This document shows, one piece after another, positions 21,024 through 30,749 of a DNA stretch of 64,000 nt (the first letter of the stretch is position 1; the number at the start of each line of letters is the position of its first letter). Under the pieces are notes generated by a model. It was not told the DNA's origin. It did no database searches and saw nothing but the letters and a program-made list of their open reading frames with translations. The DNA is from Williamsia faeni (GTDB lineage: Bacteria > Actinomycetota > Actinomycetes > Mycobacteriales > Mycobacteriaceae): contig QJJF01000001.1 in the NCBI GenBank assembly GCA_003202005.1, positions 155,099-219,098 on the forward strand, in the 5' to 3' direction. A program made the translations under genes and the position numbers.

Positions 21024-22336
21024 GACCCACCTCCCGAATCAGGTCTGGTTGCTGCAGCTGCGTTGGCATTGGTCAGCAGATTCAACGGACTCTTGATGAA
21101 GCTCTGCTGACCACGTTCGTCCGGCATCAGCGCATACTGCCCACCCGACGGCGGGGTGTTCGGCCCCGGCTGCGCGTTGGGCAGCGGCAGCAACGTGATC
21201 GTCGGCCATCCCAGGCGCGGTCCGTTGCCGTTGTAGTACGGATTCTGCGGATCGATGATCGGTGTGGGCCCGGTCTTCGGCGGGCTGTACACCGGTTCAC
21301 CCTGCCCGACGCCAAGCGCTTCGAGCTGATTGAGCAGCCGCAGGTCGAGGTCGCCGAACAGGTTGGTCGAATCACCGATGACCGCGGGCAACAGGCTGTC
21401 CGGGAACGGATAGGTGAACAGCAGCGGCGCCGCGGTGATGATGTCCGGAGCGGCCTGCGCCAGCGACTGCAGCACCGGGCGCAGGGCCTTGAGATCGGTG
21501 ATGATCGCGTCATGTGCGGTTCCGAGAACTGCAACGCCGGCCTCACCGAGGCGGTCGAGTTGCTGAAGCATCGTCACGAACTGCGGCCGTTGCTCCTCGA
21601 GAACCTGGATACCCTTCGGCAGCTCGTCGAGCACCCGATTGATCTGGTCGGTCTGGGCGCGGGCCCGGGTCGACAGCGCGTCGAGTCCGTCGAGCGCGGT
21701 GACGATGTCGTCCTTCTGATCATCGAGACCGTCGATCAGACGCGCGGTCTCGTTGAGCAGTCCCTTGACCTCGGTCTGACGACCTTCCAGCGCTTTGTTC
21801 AGCTCATCGACGATCGGCTTGATCTGGGCCACACCGCCACCGTTCAGCAGCAGCGACAACGCACCCAGAACCTGTTCGATGTCGGTTGCGGTCCGGGTGC
21901 GGCATTCGCCGCCCCCGGCGCTCGGACAGCCGATGACCTCATCCGGATTCTGCCGGGGCAGGTCAGCGTTCTCCTGCGGATCTTCCAGCGCGACGTACTT
22001 CTCACCGAGCAGGTTGGTCTGCTGGATCTCGGCGCGCGCCTCGTCGGAGAGGTCGACGCGGTCCTGCACCTCGATGGTGACCTCCGCCGTCCACTGATCG
22101 GGCGCGACCTTGATCTCCTGGACCCGCCCGACCTCGATGCCGTTGAACTTGACCGTCGACTGCGGCACCAGATCGAGGACGTCGAGGAACTGGAGTTTGT
22201 ACGTCCGCGGGTTGTCCCCCAGCGGCGCACCGCCGGGGAGCGGGACCGACTGGAGTCCCTGACTACCGCAACCACCGACCGCGATCACCGCGGCTCCGAT
22301 CAGCGCGGCAGCGCCTGCCTTGCTCCACCGGCTCAT
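21020..22336 (-). CDS. mceE: Mce family lipoprotein MceE
   Basis: A 438-residue Mce protein with a lipoprotein signal: basic start MSRWSKAGA, hydrophobic run, and lipobox AVGGC with Cys at residue 23. That identifies it as the lipidated MceE (LprK-type) member. The MCE domain covers about 45-125 (YKLQFLDVLDLVPQSTVKFNG, LLGEKYVALEDP), then a helical tunnel segment, and a Pro/Gly-rich tail. It lies between mceD and mceF with overlapping junctions. Confidence 0.9.
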   Translation of the reverse strand: MSRWSKAGAAALIGAAVIAVGGCGSQGLQSVPLPGGAPLGDNPRTYKLQFLDVLDLVPQSTVKFNGIEVGRVQEIKVAPDQWTAEVTIEVQDRVDLSDEARAEIQQTNLLGEKYVALEDPQENADLPRQNPDEVIGCPSAGGGECRTRTATDIEQVLGALSLLLNGGGVAQIKPIVDELNKALEGRQTEVKGLLNETARLIDGLDDQKDDIVTALDGLDALSTRARAQTDQINRVLDELPKGIQVLEEQRPQFVTMLQQLDRLGEAGVAVLGTAHDAIITDLKALRPVLQSLAQAAPDIITAAPLLFTYPFPDSLLPAVIGDSTNLFGDLDLRLLNQLEALGVGQGEPVYSPPKTGPTPIIDPQNPYYNGNGPRLGWPTITLLPLPNAQPGPNTPPSGGQYALMPDERGQQSFIKSPLNLLTNANAAAATRPDSGGGS

Positions 22337-23595
22337 CAGTTGCCCCCCAATCCCGGCGCGGGCGTACCGGGCACGGTGCCCGGAACGGGTCCGGCGTTCT
22401 GGAGGTTCTCGTTGCTCATGATGCCGAACGGCAGGACCAGATTCGGCGGGATGTGTGAGTTGATCTCATCGGCCGCGTGCTTGCACGCATCGACGATCGG
22501 CTGGACGGTCGAGCTGAACTGCTCGAACGCCGGATCACCGGGCTTGAGCTTGCCCAGATCCAGGAATCCACACTGCGCGCCGAGCAGATTCTGCAAGTCG
22601 GGCAGCGTCAGATGCAGGTCGAGTGTCCCCGATTCCGCGTTGTAGGCGTTGACCAGGTTCGACAGGGTCACCGGGAGCACTTCGAGGATTTCCTTCGAGT
22701 ACTGTTTCGTGTCCACCAGCATCTGAGTGGTCGGGATCAGGCCTTCGACCGCGTTGTCGAGGGCCTCGCGGTTGTCCTGCACAAATCCCGCGACATCACC
22801 GAGTGCCACCGACAACTTGTCCAGCGCGGTCCCGAGCTGTTCACGTTCGCCGGCCAGGAAAGTGTTGAACGACGCCATCTGCGTATTGAAGCGGCGCACC
22901 TGCTCATCGTTCTTGGCCAGCATTCCGACAAAGCTGTTGAGATTCTTGATCGTGTCGACGAGGTTGCCGCGCGACTCGCTCAAGGTGTTGGCCGCCTTCG
23001 ACAATCCGCTGATCGTCTCCCCCAGCGCCTCACCGTTGCCGGCGAGGTTCTCGGCACCGGTCGTCACCAGTTCGGAGACGGCTCCGTCCTTGTTGGCGCC
23101 TTGCGGTCCGAGGGCGGTCGACAGCTTCTGGACGCTGGCGTAGAGCTCGTCGACCTCCACCGGGACCATCGTCTTCTCGACGGGCAGGGTGAAACTCTTC
23201 GGCGCCTTGGGGCCGTCGATATAGACCGGGGTCAGCTGCACGTAGCGGTCGGCCACCACCGACGGAGTGATCTGCGCGGCACCGACGTCGGCGGGCAGAT
23301 CGACGCTGCCGTCGACGCGCATCTTCACCCGGACTTGATCACCCTGAGGGGTCACCTCGGTCACCTGACCGACTCCGACCCCGAGCACCCGGACATCGCT
23401 GCCGTCATAGATGCCGACGCTGCTCCGGAAGTATGCGGTCACCGTGGTGCTGGTGACGCGCTTGAAAACCCACCACAAAGAGCCGGCGATCAGTAGCGCC
23501 AAGATCAGCCCCACGACGATGAACACGATGTGTTTGGGAGTGAACCAGCGCCCGGGTCCCCGGGTGCCCTGGAGGTCGCGTGCCGTGGTCATCAT
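22336..23595 (-). CDS. mceD: Mce family protein MceD
   Basis: A 419-residue Mce protein with an N-terminal anchor ([20 protein letters not shown]), an MCE domain ([29 protein letters not shown]) and a long helical segment to about 330, followed by a Pro/Gly-rich tail ending PAPGLGGN. Its start overlaps mceC by 4 nt and its stop overlaps the mceE start by 1 nt. Confidence 0.9.
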   Translation of the reverse strand: MMTTARDLQGTRGPGRWFTPKHIVFIVVGLILALLIAGSLWWVFKRVTSTTVTAYFRSSVGIYDGSDVRVLGVGVGQVTEVTPQGDQVRVKMRVDGSVDLPADVGAAQITPSVVADRYVQLTPVYIDGPKAPKSFTLPVEKTMVPVEVDELYASVQKLSTALGPQGANKDGAVSELVTTGAENLAGNGEALGETISGLSKAANTLSESRGNLVDTIKNLNSFVGMLAKNDEQVRRFNTQMASFNTFLAGEREQLGTALDKLSVALGDVAGFVQDNREALDNAVEGLIPTTQMLVDTKQYSKEILEVLPVTLSNLVNAYNAESGTLDLHLTLPDLQNLLGAQCGFLDLGKLKPGDPAFEQFSSTVQPIVDACKHAADEINSHIPPNLVLPFGIMSNENLQNAGPVPGTVPGTPAPGLGGN

Positions 23596-24626
23596 CCGCC
23601 GGCCTCCGTTCCGCCGCTGTTGAGTGTGGTGTTGTTCATGACCGGCGGCCGCGTGGTGTTCTGCTGCGGCAATGCCGGCGGCAAGATGTTGGTCACGACG
23701 GATTCGAACCAGCGGCCGTTACCGAGCACGTTGGCGTAGAGCCGGTAGAACGGGGCCATATAGGTCAGCGACTGCCGCAGGTTCTCGTTCTGGTCCTGCA
23801 GGATCGCGATCACCTGGTTGAGGGTGTTGAGCGTCGGACCGATCTGTTCCTGGTTGTCTTTGACGATCCCCGACAACGCGTCCGACAGCGTGATCGTGCT
23901 CGACAACAGCGTCGAGATCGACTGCTGGCGGTTGTTGAGTTCGGTCAGCAACTCCCCCGCCCCGGAGATCAGGCGCTCGAACTCGTCGTTGCGGTCGGCG
24001 AGGAGCTTGGACGTGTCCTTGGTGGCCGCCAGCAACTCCTGCACTTTCTGATCGCGGCTGGCGATGGTCTCCGAGAGCCGGGTCAGACCATCGAGCGACG
24101 ACCGCAGGTCGGCGGGTGTTCCAGAGAACGCGTCCGAAAGGGTGCGCATACTCGTCGCCAGCTGGGTGGTGTCCATGTCGTCGATCTGGTCGGCGGCATC
24201 GGAGAACGCCTCGATCACGTCGTATGGCGACGTGGTGCGACTGAGCGGGATCACTTCGTCGGGATCGGCGATCTTGGTGCCCTGCGGATCGAGCGCGACA
24301 TATTTCTGTCCCAGAACGGTTTTGATCTGGATGGACGCCTTGGTCTGGTTTCCGATCCAGGCGTTGGTCACCCGCATCTCGACCCGGACCTTGTCACCGT
24401 CGAGGTCGACCGTTCGGACATCGCCGACCTTGACGCCGGCCACGCGCACTTCGGCGCCGGGTTTGAGCCCGGCTGCCTCGGAGAAGTTCGCGGCATAGGT
24501 CACACCCGCCCCGAGGAGCGGCAACGAACTGAGGAAGAACGCGGACGTCGCCACCATCAGGAGGATCAGGATGCCGAGGAATCCCACGGTCACCGGGCTC
24601 CTGCCCTCACCTGGTCGATCACTCAT
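23592..24626 (-). CDS. mceC: Mce family protein MceC
   Basis: A 344-residue Mce protein: membrane anchor [23 protein letters not shown] domain ([33 protein letters not shown]), and an extended helical region. A near-ideal ribosome binding site GGGAGGTGAT lies 4-5 nt before the ATG. This gene has the widest gap to its upstream neighbour (43 bp after mceB), so initiation here is independent rather than coupled. Confidence 0.9.
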   Translation of the reverse strand: MSDRPGEGRSPVTVGFLGILILLMVATSAFFLSSLPLLGAGVTYAANFSEAAGLKPGAEVRVAGVKVGDVRTVDLDGDKVRVEMRVTNAWIGNQTKASIQIKTVLGQKYVALDPQGTKIADPDEVIPLSRTTSPYDVIEAFSDAADQIDDMDTTQLATSMRTLSDAFSGTPADLRSSLDGLTRLSETIASRDQKVQELLAATKDTSKLLADRNDEFERLISGAGELLTELNNRQQSISTLLSSTITLSDALSGIVKDNQEQIGPTLNTLNQVIAILQDQNENLRQSLTYMAPFYRLYANVLGNGRWFESVVTNILPPALPQQNTTRPPVMNNTTLNSGGTEAGG

Positions 24627-24669
24627 TGCATCACCTCCCTACGTTGTGCCTGCCGGCGGATTGTCATGC

Positions 24670-25737
24670 TCACGGTGGATCCTCGTTTGCCCAGCAGCGC
24701 GTCGCAGCGCTGGTGTAGAGCACGTGATTGATGTCCGGGATCGGAACCAGCGGCTGCGTCAGCAGCACACTCGATCCGTTTCCGGTCGTCACGTCCAATC
24801 CACAGAGATAGAACTGGAACCACGAACCGAATGTGGCGGCCCGGCCGATCTTCTGGAGCTTGATGGGCAGGTTGGTCAGCGTCTGCTTGATCGAGTCCTG
24901 CTGCTCCACGACCGTCGTTCCCAGATCGTTCAGTGCCGCGATCGAACCCTGGATCGATGACCGTGTGGGTTGCAGGATCGAGGCCGTCACCGCGGTCAGG
25001 TTCGACAGCGACGTGATGGCGGACCCGATCGAGTCCTTTTGTGCGGCAAGGCCGGTGACGAACTTTTCGGTGTTGGTCAGCAGGGCCGAGAACTGGTCGT
25101 CGTGTGCGTTGAGGTTGCCCAGCACTGCGTTGAGGTTGTCGATCAGGCTGCCGATCACGGCGTCTTTGTCGGCGATCGTGTTGGTCAGGCTCGCGGTGTC
25201 GCGGACGAGTTCGGAGATCGTGCCGCTCTCGCCCTGGAAGACCTGGATGATCGACGCCGACAGCTTGTTCACGTCCTCGGCCGTCAGCTCCTGGAACAGC
25301 GGCTTGAATCCGTTGAAGAGCTCTGTGAGGTTGATCGCCTCGACGGTGTTGGGCAGTCCGATGGTGGATCCGCTGCCGATGGTCTGCGTCGCATCGCCCG
25401 GCCCCTGCTCGAGCGACAGGTATCGCTGCCCGGTGAGGTTACGGAGCTTTATCACCACTCGTACGCCGGCGGGTAGCCGGTCGCGGTCGACCGAGAAGCT
25501 GACCTTGGCCTGGGAGCGATCGTGGATCTCGACGCCGCTGACCTGGCCGACCTTGACGCCGGCGATCCGGACATCGTCGCCGGGGGCAACCTGGGTCGCG
25601 TCCTCGAAAATCGCGTTGAAGTCGGTACCGCCCCCGCCTCCGCCGTTTGCCACGGCAAAAGCCAGCACCGACGTCGCGAACACGGTGACCACCGCGAACA
25701 CAATCAGTTTGATCAGTGGCGCAATCAAGCCCTTCAT
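24670..25737 (-). CDS. mceB: Mce family protein MceB
   Basis: A 355-residue Mce protein: membrane anchor LIKLIVFAVVTVFATSVLAF, a Gly-rich turn, MCE domain (DFNAIFEDATQVAPGDDVRIAG, LTGQRYLSLEQGPG) and a helical tunnel region, ending in a short Cys-containing tail (about 310-345). The ATG overlaps the mceA stop (ATGA). Confidence 0.9.
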   Translation of the reverse strand: MKGLIAPLIKLIVFAVVTVFATSVLAFAVANGGGGGGTDFNAIFEDATQVAPGDDVRIAGVKVGQVSGVEIHDRSQAKVSFSVDRDRLPAGVRVVIKLRNLTGQRYLSLEQGPGDATQTIGSGSTIGLPNTVEAINLTELFNGFKPLFQELTAEDVNKLSASIIQVFQGESGTISELVRDTASLTNTIADKDAVIGSLIDNLNAVLGNLNAHDDQFSALLTNTEKFVTGLAAQKDSIGSAITSLSNLTAVTASILQPTRSSIQGSIAALNDLGTTVVEQQDSIKQTLTNLPIKLQKIGRAATFGSWFQFYLCGLDVTTGNGSSVLLTQPLVPIPDINHVLYTSAATRCWANEDPP

Positions 25738-27083
25738 TTGATGCTCACCTGCGCTCCCTGCACGGTGGGCGCCGCGAGCAGCGTGATCCAGCCCGGGACC
25801 TCGGAGGGATCCTTACCGGCCGACGCAGCCACGATGGCCTGCATCTGGAGCTTGTTCCGCGGGTCGTTGTAGTTGACCGGCGTCTGCTCGGTGGCGGTTC
25901 CCGCGGGCATGGTCGAGTACTGCGCGGCCGGCAACTCGGGAACATTGCGCGGTCCGGCATTACGGGACGGTGGCTGGTAGGAACCGTCGTTCACCGAACC
26001 ACCCGGGTACTGCGGGAACGGCCGGCCGTTGGTCGCCAGGGGGTAGCAGGTCGGTCCACGCTCATCGAGCAATCGCGGTTCGTCCTGGTTCGGCAGGTAC
26101 CGGCCACGCGGGTTGACGAACCGCAGGCTCACCCGGACACCGGGATTCTCGGTGCCCGCGCCGGTGATGACGTTGGCCTCCGGCACGAGTCCGGCGAAGT
26201 TCTTGAATGTGCAAGGAAACGCCGGTGACTGCTTGGCCAGGGCCGTGAGCAGCGGTTCGGACTCGATGGCCAGATCGACCAGGTCCTGCCGGTTGGTCAC
26301 CAGGAAGTTGGTGCCGTCGATGGCGACCTGGGTGACCGCGGCGATCGTGGTCTTCAGGTCATCTTGCTTCTCGTACAGCGTGTTGGTTGTCGTGCGCAGG
26401 TTGTCCAACGAATCCACAAGGTCGGGCAGCGCCTCGGTGTAGGTCTGGGAGAAACTCGCCAGCCCACGCAGAGTGCCCTGCAGTTCGGGCATGTTCTGGT
26501 TGACCTCTTTGAAGATGGTGTTGAGCTCGGAGAGGCTCGTCCCCAACTTGTCGCCGTTACCGGTCAACGCCTTCGACAACGCCGACAGTGTCACGTTGAG
26601 GTCGGCGGGCGGGATCGCTTCGAGGACCGGGAGCAGTTTGTCGAACAGCTCCTGGAGTTCGACGGCGTTACCCGACGTGTCTTCGTCGATGGTCGATCCG
26701 CCGGACAGATGATCCACCGAGGAGGCCTCCTGGCCTTCGGGGATCTGCAACGCCACATACCGCTCGCCGAAAAGGGTCTTCGGGAGGATGCGCGCCGTGG
26801 TGTCGGTGGGCAGCAACTCGGCCTTGTCCGGCTGTAGTGACAGGGTGACGGTGACCGAGCCGTCTTCGATGTTCGGTTCCACCCCGGTGACCTCACCGAC
26901 GATGAGGCCGCGGGCCTTCACATCGGCGTTGGAGGGCAGCGCGTTGCCCGCTGAAGTGGTCGTGAGCTTCACATCCACCGTGCTGGTGAACGACTTGTTG
27001 TACTGCATGATCGTCAGCGTGAAGAACAGCGCGACAACGATGAAAAACACCAGACCGAGGGCCCGGCGCCGTAGTCCCTGCAT
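25734..27083 (-). CDS. mceA: Mce family protein MceA
   Basis: A 449-residue Mce protein, first of the six. It has an N-terminal anchor (LGLVFFIVVALFFTLTIMQY), an MCE domain (VDVKLTTTSAGNALPSNADVK, FGERYVALQIPEG), a helical tunnel region, and a Pro/Gly/Asn-rich C-terminal domain. It follows yrbEB with a 4-bp gap. Confidence 0.9.
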   Translation of the reverse strand: MQGLRRRALGLVFFIVVALFFTLTIMQYNKSFTSTVDVKLTTTSAGNALPSNADVKARGLIVGEVTGVEPNIEDGSVTVTLSLQPDKAELLPTDTTARILPKTLFGERYVALQIPEGQEASSVDHLSGGSTIDEDTSGNAVELQELFDKLLPVLEAIPPADLNVTLSALSKALTGNGDKLGTSLSELNTIFKEVNQNMPELQGTLRGLASFSQTYTEALPDLVDSLDNLRTTTNTLYEKQDDLKTTIAAVTQVAIDGTNFLVTNRQDLVDLAIESEPLLTALAKQSPAFPCTFKNFAGLVPEANVITGAGTENPGVRVSLRFVNPRGRYLPNQDEPRLLDERGPTCYPLATNGRPFPQYPGGSVNDGSYQPPSRNAGPRNVPELPAAQYSTMPAGTATEQTPVNYNDPRNKLQMQAIVAASAGKDPSEVPGWITLLAAPTVQGAQVSIK

Positions 27084-27087
27084 CGGG

Positions 27088-27945
27088 TTAGCCCCCCACT
27101 CGTACGGAGGTCGTGGTGCCCCAGATCGCCAGGCCGAGGAAGAAGTCGAGGATCGCGATGATCACCAATGCCGCACGCACGGCGTGCCCGACCGCCACGC
27201 CGACGCCGGCGGGACCGCCGGTGGCGTAGTACCCGTAGTAGCAGTGCACGAGGATGATCACGAAGGCAAAGATCAGCACCTTGCCGAACGACCAGAGCAC
27301 GTCTTCCGGGGGCAGGAACAGGTTGAAGTAGTGGTCGTAGGAACCGGACGACTGACCGGTGAATTGCGTGGCTATCAGTCTCGACGCGAAGTAGGCGGAC
27401 AGCAGCCCAAGAACGTACAGCGGGATGACCGCGACAAATCCGGCGATGACGCGGGTGGTCACGAGGAACGGGATCGACGGCACCGCCATCGTCTCGAGGG
27501 CGTCGATCTCCTCCGAGATCCGCATGGCACCGAGCTGCGCGGTGAAGCCACAGCCGACCGTCGCCGACAACGCGAGACCGGCGACCAGCGGCGCGACCTC
27601 ACGAGTGTTGGCATATGCCGCGAGGAATCCGGTGAGGGCCTGTGAGCCGAGCTGGTCGAGCGCGTTGGCGCCCTGCAGCCCGACGACCACGCCGGTGAAG
27701 CCGGACATCAGCACCATCACGCCGATGGTGCCGCCGATGACGGCGAGTCCGCCCGAACCGAAGGCAACCTCGGCGAGCAGCCGCAGCACCTCTTTCGGGT
27801 AGCGGCGGATGGTGCGCGGCGACCAGCCGATGGCGCGTCCGTAGAACGACATCTGGTCGCCCGCGCCATCGAGGACGCGCAGCGGGACACGCGCGATCTT
27901 GCCTGCGCGGTAGCCGAGATCTCCTCGGCCTTTGGCGATCGTCAC
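27088..27945 (-). CDS. yrbEB: YrbE/MlaE-type permease B of the mce operon
   Basis: A 285-residue MlaE-family permease with about five membrane segments and the EExDA coupling motif (ISEEIDALETMAV, about residues 140-152) that contacts the ATPase. It starts at GTG 27945 behind GGAGAA. With YrbEA and MceG it forms the inner-membrane ABC core that takes lipid from the MceA-F tunnel. Confidence 0.92.
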   Translation of the reverse strand: MTIAKGRGDLGYRAGKIARVPLRVLDGAGDQMSFYGRAIGWSPRTIRRYPKEVLRLLAEVAFGSGGLAVIGGTIGVMVLMSGFTGVVVGLQGANALDQLGSQALTGFLAAYANTREVAPLVAGLALSATVGCGFTAQLGAMRISEEIDALETMAVPSIPFLVTTRVIAGFVAVIPLYVLGLLSAYFASRLIATQFTGQSSGSYDHYFNLFLPPEDVLWSFGKVLIFAFVIILVHCYYGYYATGGPAGVGVAVGHAVRAALVIIAILDFFLGLAIWGTTTSVRVGG

Positions 27946-27953
27946 CTGTTCTC

Positions 27954-28760
27954 CTATGAACCCTTGGCCGGAACGATCTGCAGGTAAACCGCAGTGATGA
28001 TCAAGTTCGCGAAGAACAACAACAAGAAGGTGATGACAACACCCTGATTGACTGCATCACCCACACCCTTGGGACCGCCCTTGGGATTCAGTCCCTTGTA
28101 CGCCGCCACCACGCCGGCGATCACACCGAATACGGCGGCCTTGACCTCGGCCACGTATATGTCCGGCAACTGCGCAAGTGCGCTGAACGACGCCAGATAG
28201 GCACCCGGCGTTCCGTCTTGCACGATCACGTTGAAGAAATATCCTCCGGCGATACCGACCACCGAAACCAGACCACACAGCAGCGTGGCCACCAGGATCA
28301 TGGCCAGCACTCGGGGAACCACCAGTCGCTGAATCGGATTGATACCCAGCACCTTCATCGCGTCGATCTCTTCGCGGATGGTCCGGGAACCGAGATCTGC
28401 GGTCACCGCCGAACCAGCGGCACCTGCCACCAGCAGCGACGTCACCAGCGGTGCGCCCTGCTGGATCACCACCAGCACGCTGGCGGCACCGGTGAACGAT
28501 TCGGCACCGAGCTGCCGGATCAACGATCCGGTCTGCAGCGACACGATCGCGCCGAACGGGATGGCGACAAGCGCAGTCGGCAGGATGGTCACACTGGCGA
28601 TGAACCAGGCCTGCTGGATGAACTCACGCCACTGAAAAGGGCGCACGAAAGTCTGGCGTGCGACATCGACGAACAGCTGAACAATGTTGCCGGTTTGGGC
28701 TAGCGCGCCCGTACCGGCCTTTGCAACCCGATCGACACCACGCGTGGTGGCACTGGTCAT
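27954..28760 (-). CDS. yrbEA: YrbE/MlaE-type permease A of the mce operon
   Basis: A 268-residue MlaE-family permease: IREEIDAMKVLGINP (about 142-156) is the EExDA coupling motif, with hydrophobic helices on both sides. Its ATG directly abuts the mceG stop codon (TAG), which ties the ATPase and permease into one transcript. It pairs with YrbEB. Confidence 0.92.
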   Translation of the reverse strand: MTSATTRGVDRVAKAGTGALAQTGNIVQLFVDVARQTFVRPFQWREFIQQAWFIASVTILPTALVAIPFGAIVSLQTGSLIRQLGAESFTGAASVLVVIQQGAPLVTSLLVAGAAGSAVTADLGSRTIREEIDAMKVLGINPIQRLVVPRVLAMILVATLLCGLVSVVGIAGGYFFNVIVQDGTPGAYLASFSALAQLPDIYVAEVKAAVFGVIAGVVAAYKGLNPKGGPKGVGDAVNQGVVITFLLLFFANLIITAVYLQIVPAKGS

Positions 28761-29984
28761 CTAGAGAGCCTTGTCTCCGGGCCGGTATGCGGGGAACTGT
28801 TCGGTTTGAGCGTCCGAATCTGCGTACTGGGGTTGGGTCTGGTCGTGTCTGCCCTGATCGTACGACTGCGTCTGGTCGTGTCTGCCCTGATCGTACGACT
28901 GGGTCTGGCCGTGGTCGTCGTACGACTCGTTGTCCTCGAAACCCGGGGCACCGGACGAGGCCATCCGGTGAGCGGCCCGACGCTGGTTCTCCTGCGCTTC
29001 ATCTTCCTGCTGGAACGACTCTTCGATGGCCTGCTGGGCCGCCGGCGGCAAGGTGTGCAGGATCTCCCGAACGCGGGCCTGACGACGAGCGACCGCCTTA
29101 CGTTCGGGCATACCCGGGGTGGCCTGCAACTGCGGCACAATGCCCCGCACATCTTCGGCGGTACCGCCGTCGTGATGGCCGGCGTCGACGAGCTCCTGCT
29201 CGAGCTTTTGCTGCGCGTCGTCCTTCTCCTCGGACATACCGATCGGTCCGATACGACGACCGTTGAGGAACTGATCGACCACCGGCTCATCCGAGGTCAG
29301 CAGGACCTCGCGCGGGCCGAACATGACCAGTTCTTTGCGGAAGAGCATGCCGATGTTGTCCGGGACGGTCCGGGCGACCTGGATGTTGTGGGTCACGATC
29401 AGGATCGTGGCGTCGATCTGGGCGTTGATGTCGATCAGCAGCTGCGACAGATACGCGGTACGCACCGGATCAAGACCCGAGTCCGGCTCGTCACACAGGA
29501 TGATCTGCGGATCCAGAACCAGGGCGCGGGCCAGGCCGGCACGCTTACGCATACCACCGGAGATCTCACCCGGAAGCTTGTTCTCGGCACCGGTCAGACC
29601 GACCAGCTCGATCTTGTCCATCACGATCTGACGGATCTCGTCTTCCTTCTTCTTCGTGTGTTCACGAAGTGGGAAGGCGATGTTGTCGTACAGGCTCATC
29701 GACCCGAACAGGGCACCGTCCTGGAACAGGACGCCGAACAACTTGCGGATCTCGTAGAGCTCACGCGAGGAGCATTTGGTGATGTCGGTGCCGTCGATGA
29801 TCACCGATCCCTGCTCCGGATGCAGCAGCCCGATCAGCGACTTGAGGAACACCGACTTACCCGTACCCGAGGGACCGAGCAGAACACTCACCTCACCCTG
29901 CGGCAAGGTCAGCGAGACATCACGCCAAATATTCTGCGACCCGAAGGACTTGGTAAGTCCCTCGACACTGACTTCAACACCCAC
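28761..29984 (-). CDS. mceG: Mce ATPase MceG (Mkl) with repetitive C-terminal tail
   Basis: A 407-residue ABC ATPase for Mce import. Walker A GPSGTGKS is at 37-44, the signature SGGMRKRAG near 143 and Walker B ILCDEPDSGLDP near 161-172. After about residue 250 there is a charged extension with a Mce-system-specific helical region, then a Gln/Tyr/Asp/His-rich tail that contains two exact 11-residue repeats (encoded by 28837-28902). In Mycobacterium tuberculosis the mkl gene stands apart from its mce operons; here it heads one. It lies downstream of the rplL terminator and a dyad at 30163. Confidence 0.93.
   Translation of the reverse strand: MGVEVSVEGLTKSFGSQNIWRDVSLTLPQGEVSVLLGPSGTGKSVFLKSLIGLLHPEQGSVIIDGTDITKCSSRELYEIRKLFGVLFQDGALFGSMSLYDNIAFPLREHTKKKEDEIRQIVMDKIELVGLTGAENKLPGEISGGMRKRAGLARALVLDPQIILCDEPDSGLDPVRTAYLSQLLIDINAQIDATILIVTHNIQVARTVPDNIGMLFRKELVMFGPREVLLTSDEPVVDQFLNGRRIGPIGMSEEKDDAQQKLEQELVDAGHHDGGTAEDVRGIVPQLQATPGMPERKAVARRQARVREILHTLPPAAQQAIEESFQQEDEAQENQRRAAHRMASSGAPGFEDNESYDDHGQTQSYDQGRHDQTQSYDQGRHDQTQPQYADSDAQTEQFPAYRPGDKAL
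28837..28902 (-). repeat. 33-bp in-frame tandem repeat in the mceG tail
   Basis: Two 33-bp units (28837-28869 and 28870-28902) differ at only one base and encode an 11-residue motif of the type QTQSYDQGRHD. A degraded third unit follows to about 28930. Because the unit is a multiple of three, copy-number change keeps the frame. Confidence 0.9.
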
Positions 29985-30162
29985 TGAAATGTCCCTCCAA
30001 ATGAAGTCCGCCCCCGCCGCGGAACCGTGTGGTTCGGCTCACTGTAACCCACGGACCGCTATGAATAAACGCGCTGTCCAGGTTTCGCAGACGTGAATAC
30101 ATCCAGGCGGGAAGTCAGTTGGAGGGGTCGGTCGCAGTTGTCGCTGGTAGAGGAAAAATTCT

Positions 30163-30178
30163 GTTACCGGTGAGTAAC
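30163..30178. promoter_or_regulatory. Dyad operator candidate upstream of the mce operon
   Basis: GTTAC and GTAAC arms separated by 6 nt (GTTACCGGTGAGTAAC), 180 bp before mceG and between it and the rplL terminator. The shape resembles operators of TetR-type lipid-metabolism regulators in actinobacteria. The rest of 29985-30225 shows no ORF; the promoter could not be fixed by eye. Confidence 0.4.
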
Positions 30179-30224
30179 TTCCCTTCCAGTAAGTTCTCAC
30201 CAAAATATTTTGAGGCGAAAACAA

Positions 30225-30254
30225 AACGACCCCCAGCCGAAGCCGGGGGTCGTT
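30225..30254 (-). terminator. Intrinsic terminator after rplL
   Basis: Hairpin AACGACCCCC...GGGGGTCGTT, followed on the minus strand by a T-rich stretch (TTTTGTTTT). It lies 48 bp past the rplL stop and separates the ribosomal operon from mceG. Confidence 0.9.
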
Positions 30255-30302
30255 GTGCGCTCTGATCCGGATCTGGCGAACCGGACCGGGATCAGATCAG
30301 AA

Positions 30303-30686
30303 TCACTTGATGGAGACCTTGGCGCCGGCCTCTTCGAGCTTGGCCTTGGCTGCCTCGGCGGCATCCTTGTCGACCTTTTCGAGCAGTGCCTTGGGGGCAG
30401 ACTCGACGAGATCCTTGGCTTCCTTCAGACCCAGTCCGGAAACGACCTCGCGGACGACCTTGATGACCTGGATCTTCTTGTCGCCGGCCGACTCGAGGAC
30501 GACGTCGAACTCGTCCTGCTCGACAGCAGCTTCAGCAGCGGCCGGTGCACCGGCAGCGGCGACAGCGACGGGAGCAGCAGCGGTGACCTCGAAGACCTCT
30601 TCGAACTTCTTCACGAAGTCGCTGAGTTCCAGCAGGGTGAGTTCCTTGAACTGATCGATGAGCTCGTCAGCGGAGAGCTTTGCCAT
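30303..30686 (-). CDS. rplL: 50S ribosomal protein L7/L12
   Basis: A 127-residue L7/L12: N-terminal dimerisation helices ([20 protein letters not shown]), an Ala-rich hinge (about 38-53) and the C-terminal factor-binding domain with [20 protein letters not shown] and the end [12 protein letters not shown]. It forms the stalk that recruits elongation factors. It follows rplJ by 63 bp. Confidence 0.98.
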   Translation of the reverse strand: MAKLSADELIDQFKELTLLELSDFVKKFEEVFEVTAAAPVAVAAAGAPAAAEAAVEQDEFDVVLESAGDKKIQVIKVVREVVSGLGLKEAKDLVESAPKALLEKVDKDAAEAAKAKLEEAGAKVSIK

Positions 30687-30749
30687 GGTGGCAATCCTTT
30701 CTGTCTTTCCCGGTCCACGCGAAGACGGCGACCGGGAGGTTTTGGGGGT

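Noticed and set aside
24623-24667. 14-codon ORF between mceB and mceC
   Set aside because: It is made up mainly of the mceC ribosome binding site and shows no overlap at its 5' end; probably incidental.
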